Source: Pelagomonas calceolata (Eukaryota > Sar > Pelagophyceae > Pelagomonadales > Pelagomonadaceae). From it: 64,000 nucleotides of DNA. The translations under genes were made by a program, and so were the position numbers. The stretch spans positions 806,001 to 870,000 of the forward strand of contig CAKKNE010000005.1 of assembly GCA_918797485.1 (NCBI GenBank), in the 5' to 3' direction. Below the pieces are notes generated by a model. That model saw only the letters and a program-made list of their open reading frames with translations, made no database searches and was not told the DNA's origin. Every line of letters starts with the position of its first letter. The first letter of the stretch is position 1. Positions 29,152 through 37,164 of the stretch are shown piece by piece.

Positions 29152-31353
29152 CTATAAACTGGGAAACCCCGGCAGCACGGTCGATGGCGCCGCCGGCGCG
29201 AGCGGCAGCAAACATAAACCCGCCACGATGAGCGCCAGAGCGTAGACCGGCCGCCGGCCCTCCGCGTCCGTCACTTCATCGACGCACGGCGACTCCGGGT
29301 CCCGCTGCAGCCCGAAGACCCAGAGCAAGTGGAAGAGGAGGAGGTCGTCGCCTCCGAACAATGCTGCTAAACCGACGAATAACGTTGCGAATCCTTGCAA
29401 CCCTGCGCCTAGTGTCCGCCCATATGCGCTGAGGGCACATCTTCCGCCGTCGGTCCGACCTAACGGTAGCAAGGCCAGAGCGTTGATCGCGAGACCCGCC
29501 AGGCCCGCCACAACGAGAGGGTGCAAAGCCACGGAGACGTCGGGCGGCGCCGACAAAGCCGAGGGCGCGCCGATTGCTACAAGTAAACTCCCGAGCGCGC
29601 TCGACCGGATGGCAATCGCTGGTAACGCTGGCGCCGTTGCACTATCAAGTGGTAGAGCCGAGCCAATCAAAACAAATAAGATAGATAACGCCAGGCCAGC
29701 TAACGGTCCCGCGATGGCCGTATCAAACAAAGCGGATCTCGATGGGGCGTATTCATTGAGTTCATTGGAAGCGCCCAATGAGCCCGTCGATAATGAAGGG
29801 AGAAACACAGGTAAAGACCAGTCCACGCTTCCCCTTCGTGCAAGGACAGCGTGCGCGCACTCGTGCACGGCCAGGATCGCAAAAATACCAATGGCGATGG
29901 GCAGCACGCAGGCGAAGGCGCTTTCGTCCCCATCCTTTAACCGTTCGAAAAGCTGTTCGTTGCCCGCGCCGGCCGCCGCGGAGAAGGCAGCTGCACTTCC
30001 AGCGGTGCCTACTAAGCCAGCTAAACGCGTCGCGAGGCCTAATTTGCTCTCGATCTGCAGCGGTCGCGTTTCTGACGCTACGGCGATGATCACGGTAGGT
30101 CTACGAGCCGCCGCCATCAATTCGTTGGGCGGCGCATCTGGACTTCCGTCGGAGATGTCCTTGTCGAGCAGCGCGCGGTCTCTTGCGTCTTGCAACCTTG
30201 CTTCTACTTCTTCATCAGTAGGTGGGACGGGGTCCTCTAACGCAAATAATCGGTAGTCTTGTGGAACTTTCGCCTGACACGTCGCTAGTAGGTCTTTGGC
30301 CGCTTGATTCCGCGTCGAGCCGCGGAAAATAGCGCCCCGCTCACAGACGTCGACGGCGTCGCATCTAAACCCCTTTTCGTCGTCGAACAGCGTTTTTCTC
30401 AGCATGTCTGCCGCTTCCCTCGTCATCGTGAGCGGCGCGGCCGGGAATAACGAGTCAAGGGCCTCCTCGCAGGCGACGGACTCCGGCGTCACTTCTACTA
30501 CCTCTTCCTCCTCCTCCTCTTCCTCTTCCACCACCACGGGTTCGAGCGTGCCCTCGATGAAGGCTTCCGCTTCTTGCTTGGCTGTGCCTGTGTGGAAATC
30601 AAATTTCGGGCGCCCCACGTCTGCTCGATGGCGTGTAGATTCCACGCCATCGACGCGAGGTTGCCTCCATTCCTGCGTCTGCTCGATGGCGTTCAGGTTG
30701 ACGAAGGTCTCCGCAACAAATCTCAAGATAACTCACTGTTTGATTCCACACAGGGCTGTGCGCTCGAGACGCTGCCTGGCAAGCACGAGCTCGGCCTTCT
30801 GCGCCTCGAGCCGCAACTTCTCGGCCTCCAGACTGAGTAGAGAGGCCTCCTCCTTGTTTGATTGTTCTTCCACAGCACATTCTTCTGCAGTCTCACAATC
30901 AGAAATCAAGACCGGCCCCGCGACCGTCTTGACGACCTCCTCGGTAGCAATGGGCACGACGGCCTCCTCGGCCGCGGCCTCCGCCACGAGCTTGCGCGAG
31001 GCCTCGTCTCTACGTTCAAGTACTTTTGCTTGAAAATCGGCGTCTCTCAGAGCCGCCGCTTGCGCAGGATCAACCACCTTCGACGCTTCCTCCGTCGCGG
31101 CCATGGCTTGCAGCGCTTCTTCCTCCTCGCGCACGCGTCGCTGGCGCTCGGCGACCTCCTTCGCGAGGAGGAGTTCCGCTTTTTGCGCTTCGAGTTTCAG
31201 CGTTTCCGCTTGCAGTTTGAGGACTTCCGCTTCCGCGCTGCACTCCTCCGCTGTTACGCAGTCGTCCTCGGCTCGTAGCCGCAGCTGCGGCTTTGGCCTT
31301 GGCAGCACAAAGGCGTGCGCTGCCGCGAGGATTGCAATCACTTGCCAGCGCAT
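29152..31353 (-). CDS. EGY/S2P-like plastid site-2 metalloprotease, two exons
   Basis: Exon 1 is 31353-30762 and exon 2 is 30587-29152; 675 residues. The start gives MRWQVIAILAAAHAFVLPRP, a signal peptide ending in the A.AF motif that marks complex-plastid import. Residues about 40-200 are coiled coil with two copies of a TAEEC...LKLEAQKAELLLA unit. The C-terminal 300 residues form a membrane protease: HECAH (the HExxH zinc site) within ILAVHECAHAVLARRG, and NALALLPLGRTDGG (the N.xxP....DGG second site), as in EGY1 of chloroplasts. EGY proteins cleave within thylakoid or envelope membranes. Splicing out the introner joins RLERTA to KQEAEAF. Confidence 0.88.
30588..30753 (-). mobile_element. 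Introner (166 bp) in the EGY-like gene
   Basis: Ends CTGTGTGGAAATCAA and TTTGATTCCACACAG with identical 8-bp duplications GGCTGTGC at 30580-30587 and 30754-30761. On the gene's strand the duplicate reads GCACAGCC, so the exact-restoring intron (30588-30761, 174 nt) begins GC and ends AG. The element contains three internal CGATGGCGT motifs. Confidence 0.9.
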
Positions 31354-31704
31354 GATTGCTGCGTTGAAAAGGGGTTGCACGAGCTGCTGTTCCTCGCCTG
31401 GATGCAACGCTATGATGCCCAATGGCCGTGGAAGAGCAGCTCGATCCGCAGCTGTAAAAATACCCGCACGAACGCGCAGCGATCTTGTCAGTCGTGCACT
31501 TGAGCGTGCTCATGATTCTTATCTTCTTTTGACCACGGCCGCTTTTCTGCTTGCTAGTGTCTTTGTCCGCTAGCTCTCCTAATTTTTTTGGACAGCATCA
31601 ACTTTGGTTACGCCGTGCCTATCCGATAACATCCCTACCGGACCGTCGCACGCGTTCGGTGTGCGCCCGTCGTGGCGGTAAATCGCCGGTCGGCCTTCGC
31701 GAGG
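31354..31704. other. Spacer upstream of the EGY-like gene
   Basis: 351 bp with one CTAG motif at 31553. No gene is seen. Confidence 0.45.
31553..31574 (+). promoter_or_regulatory. CTAG palindrome motif, copy 8
   Basis: GCTAGTGTCTTTGTCCGCTAGC. It points away from the EGY-like start 200 bp to its left and toward the weak ORF at 31705. Confidence 0.5.
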
Positions 31705-32145
31705 ATGGCAAAACTGCTCTATGTAATTATTTGCTCGCTCGCCTTTTGCAATGCGGAGATGGGCCGCCAGCGCCGATGGCGCCTGGAGCGTAGAAAAAAG
31801 GCCGCCGCCGCCGCCGCCGCCGCGCGGCGCGAGCGCGAAAAAAACGCGCCGCGCGACGCCGAGTCGACGAGCGACGGCACGATCGCGAATTGGAGGGTAA
31901 GAGTAATGGTGTCCTGTGTTTATCTGTCTGCCCGACGCGTAAAATCGCAACCCGGGGTTTCCCAGCCCCAGATCCTTCAGACGCGTTCAAGACGCGTACT
32001 TTACTGTTACGGTGCTAGGACTAGTGGGCGAAGCCCTGCGCGTTCGCTTGCAAGACGCTGTGCGCTTTCTAGTGTCTTACAACCGCTAGTAATCACACGG
32101 CGCAGATCTGCAAAGCTGACGCTGGCACGCAAAAGAGACCCTTAA
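31705..32145 (+). CDS. Doubtful small secreted basic protein
   Basis: The frame begins MAKLLYVIICSLAFCNAEMG, a credible signal peptide, and continues with a basic stretch RRWRLERRKK plus an Ala run coded by GCC repeats. Beyond base 31899 (GGGTAAGAG, a canonical 5' splice site) the reading loses protein-like character, and a CTAG promoter motif lies inside its 3' part. At most the first 65 codons may be an exon. Family unknown. Confidence 0.3.
   Translation: MAKLLYVIICSLAFCNAEMGRQRRWRLERRKKAAAAAAAARREREKNAPRDAESTSDGTIANWRVRVMVSCVYLSARRVKSQPGVSQPQILQTRSRRVLYCYGARTSGRSPARSLARRCALSSVLQPLVITRRRSAKLTLARKRDP
32069..32090 (+). promoter_or_regulatory. CTAG palindrome motif, copy 9
   Basis: CTAGTGTCTTAC, then AACCGCTAGT. 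It is 112 bp upstream of the start at 32202, same orientation. Confidence 0.6.
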
Positions 32146-32201
32146 TAGACTCGTCGTCACTGCATAGATCGAGTATCAGGGCCATTTTGTCGGCTGCAGC
32201 G

Positions 32202-33047
32202 ATGGCGCGCCACACATTTGCAAGACTAGCTGTCTTTGCGCTCGCTGCAAGGCCTGCTGCCGGCCTGGCCCTTGATCGCCGCGCGGCGCTGCGCTGGAGC
32301 GCCGGTGCGAGCGCTGGTCTCGTCGCGGAGCAGGCGCTCGCCGCCGACGCGCCGGCCGCGGAGCCGCCCGCGGCACCGCCAGCCGCAGAGCCGAAGCCGG
32401 CCCCCGCGAAGCTTTTTGACGTGACGCTCCCCTTCAAGGGGAAAGACGTCCCTTTGTCAAAGTTCCGGGGCGACGCCCACCTCGTGGTCAACATCAAGAT
32501 GGACGACCCCGTCGCGGGCGCGAATTTCAACGCGATGCGGTACGCCGCGAAGGAGTACCCCGGGCTGCGGGTCTGGGCCGTCCCCACGGAGCAGGGCTAC
32601 TACGAGCCCGACGTGTCCGAGTTGGTAAGGGCCAAGGCCTACCAGCAATTTGGCTTCGGGACGTACCCGACCGCGGTGGTCTTCGACAAAATTGACGTTG
32701 TGGGTTCGACGCGGCATCCTCTCTACTCATACTTGGCCACATATCCCGACCCAAACGGCGTCGGGCGGCTGTCGCTGAACTTCGAGAAGTTCTTGCTCGA
32801 CAAGGATGGCCGCATACTGCGGAGGTATCCCCGGAAGTTCACGGCTTTTGATTTTGAGGCGGACATCAACGCGGCGACGAACGGTGAACAACTCCCGGCA
32901 CCCTCAGCCCAGTTCAAGGACGCCTGGGTCAAGGCCGCGAGCGACGCGAAGAAGGGCGAGTACTCCTTCCGGGGCAACTACAACGTCTGGGACCAGTCCG
33001 AGCCGTCGAAGGACTGGGACGGGCTGGCTGATTTAGGCTTTACCTAA
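32202..33047 (+). CDS. Thylakoid-type glutathione-peroxidase-like pseudoenzyme
   Basis: The start is ATG 32202; the frame extends upstream only to a TTG. The N-terminus looks like a plastid presequence plus a twin-arginine lumen signal (LDRRAALRWSAGASAGLVAE, then AAD). Residues about 70-240 follow the glutathione peroxidase fold: FDVTLPFKGKDVPLSKFRGD, then KIDVVGSTRHPLYSYLATYP and NFEKFLLDKDGRILRRYPRK. The catalytic NVASKC/U segment is replaced by VVNIKMDDPVAGANF, and the active-site Trp before NFEKFL by Leu. It therefore keeps the fold without the peroxidatic residue. A structural or chaperone-like role in the lumen is possible. Confidence 0.75.
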   Translation: MARHTFARLAVFALAARPAAGLALDRRAALRWSAGASAGLVAEQALAADAPAAEPPAAPPAAEPKPAPAKLFDVTLPFKGKDVPLSKFRGDAHLVVNIKMDDPVAGANFNAMRYAAKEYPGLRVWAVPTEQGYYEPDVSELVRAKAYQQFGFGTYPTAVVFDKIDVVGSTRHPLYSYLATYPDPNGVGRLSLNFEKFLLDKDGRILRRYPRKFTAFDFEADINAATNGEQLPAPSAQFKDAWVKAASDAKKGEYSFRGNYNVWDQSEPSKDWDGLADLGFT

Positions 33048-34037
33048 ACGTCGGTGTCTAGCTTGTGCTTTGGGGGCGTTTCCTGCGTCGACGTATCCCC
33101 ACAAGGGCCTGCCCGGTGGCGGGAGAGGTCCGTTTTCAAGAGCCTTCCGCCTGGTGGCTTGATTGCACGCGCGACGTAAACACTCTAGCTATGTTTGCTG
33201 GGTTTGCTTGGCATCGAAGAACAAAGCGCTCAAGCGGCACGAATAGCGGTGTTAGCCACAAGCGCGAACCCGTGTCAACTCCAACACTACTATCTACACC
33301 TCTCTGAGCCCGCGAGAGCGCTCAAAAGCGCCCAGCGGGCGTTTTGCTTGGGATATCAAAGTGGAGCTCCCTATGACGCGCGGCGTCGTCTCCCAAAGGC
33401 CCTAAGCCTCAGGCGCGACCTGGTCACAACCCCGGCGGGCGGGCCACGCCGCTAGCCGCCCCAGCGCGCGCCCCCTGGCCACGTGCGGTGGCGGCGGCGC
33501 CCGCGCGAGCTACCAGTGACGCCCCGGCGGCGCCGCGCCACGCTTAGCCGCCCCGGCGCGCGCCTCCTGGCCGCGCGCGGCGGCGACGGCGCGCGGCGCG
33601 AACTACCACGCCCCGGTGTGCGGGTTAGCCGATTTACCGCCCCGGCGCGCGCCTCAGGACTGGCCGCGCGAAGCGGCGCGCGCGGCGACACACAAACTCG
33701 CGTGCCGCGCGCTTCCGAACCGCGCGAATAACAACACTCGACGGCGCAGGCACAAGCAACATGCACAAGTTCGCGGCCACCGTCCTGGGCGGCCATGAAC
33801 CGTGCGCCTGCGACGCGAGTCGCTTGCGGAGCCAGCGCGGGCGGTGCGCCGCGTGCGCGCCCGTTACGACATAATGTGTTTTAATCTTAGGTCCTAGCGG
33901 GTTCCCACTTTCTGGGGACGCCTGATACGCGTGCTCGATGGCGTCTCCACATATATAGGGTGGTTTGGTGCTATTGTTAAAGCCACTAGCCAGAGCGCCG
34001 ATTTCGCAGCGCAGAGGCTGCCCCACAGCAAGCAGCG
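33048..34037. other. 990-bp non-coding stretch
   Basis: I see no gene. The left third has ordinary composition, the middle is the tandem repeat at 33441-33690, and the right part leads into the CFAP300 gene. At about 33940 is a lone GCTCGATGGCGT introner-type motif. Confidence 0.5.
33441..33690. repeat. Imperfect tandem repeat, unit about 90 bp
   Basis: Three diverged units, each beginning TAGCCGCCCCGGCGCGCGCC (or TTACCGCCCCGGCGCGCGCC) and continuing with a CTGGCCGCGCGCGG block. Very GC-rich; no coding signal. Confidence 0.65.
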
Positions 34038-34790
34038 ATGGACACGGCGCCCTGCAAGTGCTTCGCGGACCGCACCGTGCGCGCCTGCCTCGAAAGATGG
34101 GGGTTATATGATGAAATAAAAGCGGTGCGTGTCCGCTATGACAGGAAGGGCAAAGAAGAGGAACTCGTAAAGGGCATTCTGACAGACGAGGTGCGGACGG
34201 CGCTGGGCATGCCTGCGGTCGCAGAGGACGACGCAGCGGTACGCGTGGAGCGGTTGAAATGCGAGGCGACGTCGCTCGCCATCTTCGACCCGATCGCTGC
34301 ATCGCAGGACGTCATTCTAGGATCGGGCCGGGCGAAGCAGTGCCCCCAGGTTGTGATTGGTGGTGTCGAGTGCGACAACGCGTTGCGGACGTGGCTGGCG
34401 CGCAAAAAGTATGATAGGGACGTCGCCGCGGGCGCGCGGGATGGGGAGGAGGAGGACGACGAGGAGCGCCCCTCCGTAGCCTTGGAGGATGACAACGAGT
34501 TGCTCTACCGGTTGTTCGAGCTACTTTGTTTAGGAGGTCCGCTGGCCCAACCGGATCTGGAGCTGGCGCCCTACCTCGCGACGACCAAAGCTTTGTATAG
34601 AGATTGTGTCCAGGTCTACAAACGAAGCTCGGACGGCGCGACTTGCCTTGCGAACGAGGTCTACGAGGTGGCGGGGCCCCTCGTTTTTGGTTCTGGAGAG
34701 CAACGGCCCCTCGCGCGGTGCTTTGTTATTACAGAACCCAAACGGGCCAAGGCGCTCGTGCTGTTCTCACCGGCGCGGGGGATGTGGTAA
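34038..34790 (+). CDS. CFAP300: CFAP300 (C11orf70)-like dynein assembly factor
   Basis: 250 residues. The C-terminal 110 residues fit CFAP300: LFELLCLGGPLAQPDLELAP, YLATTKALYRDCVQVYKRSS, then a central strand EVYEVAGPLVFGSG and CFVITEPKRAKALVLFSP. The N-terminal WGLYDEIKAVRVRYDRKGKE also agrees. In humans CFAP300 is a cytoplasmic factor needed to assemble outer and inner dynein arms of motile cilia. Family length is about 265 residues, so the gene is nearly or fully complete without an intron. An acidic insert (DGEEEDDEERP) sits in the middle. I rate the call good but not certain. Confidence 0.72.
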   Translation: MDTAPCKCFADRTVRACLERWGLYDEIKAVRVRYDRKGKEEELVKGILTDEVRTALGMPAVAEDDAAVRVERLKCEATSLAIFDPIAASQDVILGSGRAKQCPQVVIGGVECDNALRTWLARKKYDRDVAAGARDGEEEDDEERPSVALEDDNELLYRLFELLCLGGPLAQPDLELAPYLATTKALYRDCVQVYKRSSDGATCLANEVYEVAGPLVFGSGEQRPLARCFVITEPKRAKALVLFSPARGMW

Positions 34791-34853
34791 TAGGCTTCTT
34801 CGCTGCTCCCCACGCCATCGACGCGACGTCTGTATATGATACCAACGTTATTA

Positions 34854-35135
34854 CTAGGCCGCGACTGCTGTCGGGGGCGCCGGCACCGGCGCCACCGGCA
34901 CGACGCCGCCGGGCCGCGGCGGCGGCGTCGCCAGGGCCACCTCGAGCGACGTGAGCGCGTAGCCCTCCACGCCCAGGAGGAGACTCCGGTCGCGGCAGAA
35001 CGCGTGGACGAACGCCGCCTCGGCGTGGGGCGTCGCGATTTGGGCCGCGGCCAACGTTTCGGATCGCCGCGAGCGTCCCCGACTCGAGACGGGCCGCAGG
35101 CGTGCGATGGTTGCGAACAGAGCTCTCCGTTGCAT
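34854..35135 (-). CDS. Small protein with a mitochondrial-like N-terminus
   Basis: 93 residues from ATG 35135. The start MQRRALFATIARLRPVSSRG is Arg/Ser-rich and amphipathic, like a mitochondrial presequence. The rest (PHAEAAFVHAFCRDRSLLLG) has no recognised domain, and the tail is Pro/Ala/Val-rich. The weak codon signal could mean a spurious frame. Confidence 0.35.
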   Translation of the reverse strand: MQRRALFATIARLRPVSSRGRSRRSETLAAAQIATPHAEAAFVHAFCRDRSLLLGVEGYALTSLEVALATPPPRPGGVVPVAPVPAPPTAVAA

Positions 35136-35977
35136 GGAATCAGGCGTAGCAAATCGTCGACGTCGACGAGACGTCGATCCCCCGCCTACCCTTTTTAGTG
35201 CAGTTTGCTTTGGACCACTCCTTAAAACGAGGAGGCCAGCTCCATAGCCATTCACTTAGTTGCGACATAAAAGCGTTCATCGATACTCATGGCGCCGTCA
35301 TTCACTCGGAAGAACATCTCCGTCGCCAGCGCCGCGATCGTGCCCCGGGCGCGGCGTTGGTCAACTGTGTACCAAGGTACTTATCATGGGGAGGGGATGG
35401 GGTCACGTCCAGGGCGACGCCGAGCACGCGCTTAGAGCGACCCGGCGTTGGCCTTGTCGTGGCCGCCGAGCTTCACGAGGCGCGCGTTGCGGATCTAGGC
35501 AAATTGACACTGATTAGGGCCTGAAAATGGACAGCCGGAGCGATTCAGCGCAGACGAGTCTAGTACGATACAGGCTGGAAATGGGTAGAAAGAGGGCCTT
35601 AAACAACTCCGAAAGTGTCGCACGACTCTCGGGATTTCTGGGCAGCATTCCCGCGCGCGCGCGGACAGCTTTGCCGGCGGGTCTAGAGCGATCCGGTGTA
35701 AGGAAAGCAAGCACGTCTGAGAGCGAAAAAACTCTCTGAGACCGCGTGATTCACGCGCGGGGCCATCAGTACGGGTTTCTCGCGTTTTGCCAAACGCCGA
35801 GTCGGCCAACTCATTCATAGACCATGGTGGCGATTTATTTAGTGTCGCTGCTGTTGCAGCAATCGCTGTGCACTGCACTATTGCAGCTGCAAAAAACGCG
35901 AGCGCCCACGGCTACGCGCAGCGCATATACGCACGTAACTCAACTAGCTTCCGCGTGCGCCGCATGGCGGGCAGCAC
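35136..35977. other. 842-bp region without a supported gene
   Basis: Mixed composition with several short frames on both strands, none with domains. A GCAGC/TTGCAGCTGC-rich patch lies near 35855-35895. I cannot assign anything. Confidence 0.4.
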
Positions 35978-36376
35978 ATGTCCGAGCATTATATTCTCAT
36001 AGTCGTCTGGATAAAAATCGACGACGAGTGGATCCTAATCTTTTACTGGATCTGTCTCACTCATTGGCATATTTTTGTCAAGGACGCCGCGGCAATCGGC
36101 CTCAATTTTTTGCCAGTTTCGGTGTGCACCGTCGGCGAGCGCCACCTCTATCCCTTGATCGACAAGGTCACTGGTGTGCGCGTGCCCGACGTCATCCACA
36201 GTGAAGCTGCTGGTGGCGACGCGGCGCCCGCGGTCGTCTGCGGCGGCTTTTGTGACTGGGACCCGTCGGATTTGCTCGAAGCTCGCCGAAACTTTAAGAA
36301 GATAATGTGGAAGCCATGCGCCATGGGCTCCTTATTACTCATGGTGGTCATTTCCACATATGAGCAAAATTGTTAG
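35978..36376 (+). CDS. Possible first exon(s) of the lower-GC gene block
   Basis: The frame has an unusual Trp/Ile-rich start (IVVWIKIDDEWILIFYWICL), then a soluble part LIDKVTGVRVPDVIHSEAAG followed by CGGFCDWDPSDLLEARRNFK. The latter reads like true protein. The last 25 codons overlap an inverted repeat (ATGTGGAA ... TTTCCACAT, about 36308-36360) and may be intron. It could be joined to the frame at 36430. No family recognised. Confidence 0.35.
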   Translation: MSEHYILIVVWIKIDDEWILIFYWICLTHWHIFVKDAAAIGLNFLPVSVCTVGERHLYPLIDKVTGVRVPDVIHSEAAGGDAAPAVVCGGFCDWDPSDLLEARRNFKKIMWKPCAMGSLLLMVVISTYEQNC

Positions 36377-36429
36377 CTATCAGCGTCTAGAATTACCTCT
36401 CTTTCACCACTACACCATCGAGACGAGAG

Positions 36430-37164
36430 GTGCCACCGCTGCCGACGGACTGGATCGTCGCGTTGTCGTCGTGGCGTCTGCCGAGGCCTCGACGAGTGCT
36501 GGACGCCCTCGAAGAGCGCGACGCCATCGACGCGACTTACTACCTTAATTCACTCGTTTTCCGCGCAGATCTGCGGCCTCTCGCGGGTGGCGCGACGCAG
36601 TTCGCCGCGAGCTCTGCGAAGGCGTCGTGTTACGTGGAGCTGGCCCCAGGCTACGACCGGAACGTCGAGAAAGGCGAGAACGACGGTAATGTTCGCCGCG
36701 ATCTCGCCGACGTTCTGCAACCTCTGCCTCCTGTGCTGGGCCCGTGCGAGCGCATCCAACGCGCTATAGATCATCAGGCAGGTCTCCACACGCCGGGCGA
36801 CTCCGTCGAGGCGAAGGTCGTCACCACTGGTCGCGAAATCAAGTGGAACCGCGACCCCTCGATCGAGCGTGCGGACGAAGTCAACGCGCTTGTCGCGACG
36901 CGCCTGTCGCGGCTCGCCTCCGAGAAGCCCCGAACCATTATTTTGGCGGCTCCGGTGCTCAAATATGCGGCCGATACTCATCTCCTACTCGCTCTCGGCG
37001 GCAAGACGAAGTATGACGACTTCGCCATTGTCGACGAGAAGCCCAAATGGGGCAAGCTCGGCCCTGGTGGTGTCCATCAGGTCGCCGTGAGGACCCGGTC
37101 CGTGACTCAGCGTGATTTCCGAACGTTTCCGAACTTCCAAGTCGCGTCGACGCCGTCTTCATGA
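36430..37164 (+). CDS. Uncharacterised protein, upstream part of the lower-GC block
   Basis: 244 residues; the first 35 may be intronic or UTR (they include the CGCCATCGACGCGAC motif at 36512-36533). From YYLNSLVFRADLRPLAGGAT onwards the reading is protein-like: SCYVELAPGYDRNVEKGEND, TIILAAPVLKYAADTHLLLA. The stop overlaps the next ATG as ATGA (37161-37164), and the next frame continues the protein-like reading leftward to about 37116. The two frames may therefore belong to one gene joined by an unseen intron or separated by a frameshift. Function unknown. Confidence 0.45.
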   Translation: MPPLPTDWIVALSSWRLPRPRRVLDALEERDAIDATYYLNSLVFRADLRPLAGGATQFAASSAKASCYVELAPGYDRNVEKGENDGNVRRDLADVLQPLPPVLGPCERIQRAIDHQAGLHTPGDSVEAKVVTTGREIKWNRDPSIERADEVNALVATRLSRLASEKPRTIILAAPVLKYAADTHLLLALGGKTKYDDFAIVDEKPKWGKLGPGGVHQVAVRTRSVTQRDFRTFPNFQVASTPSS

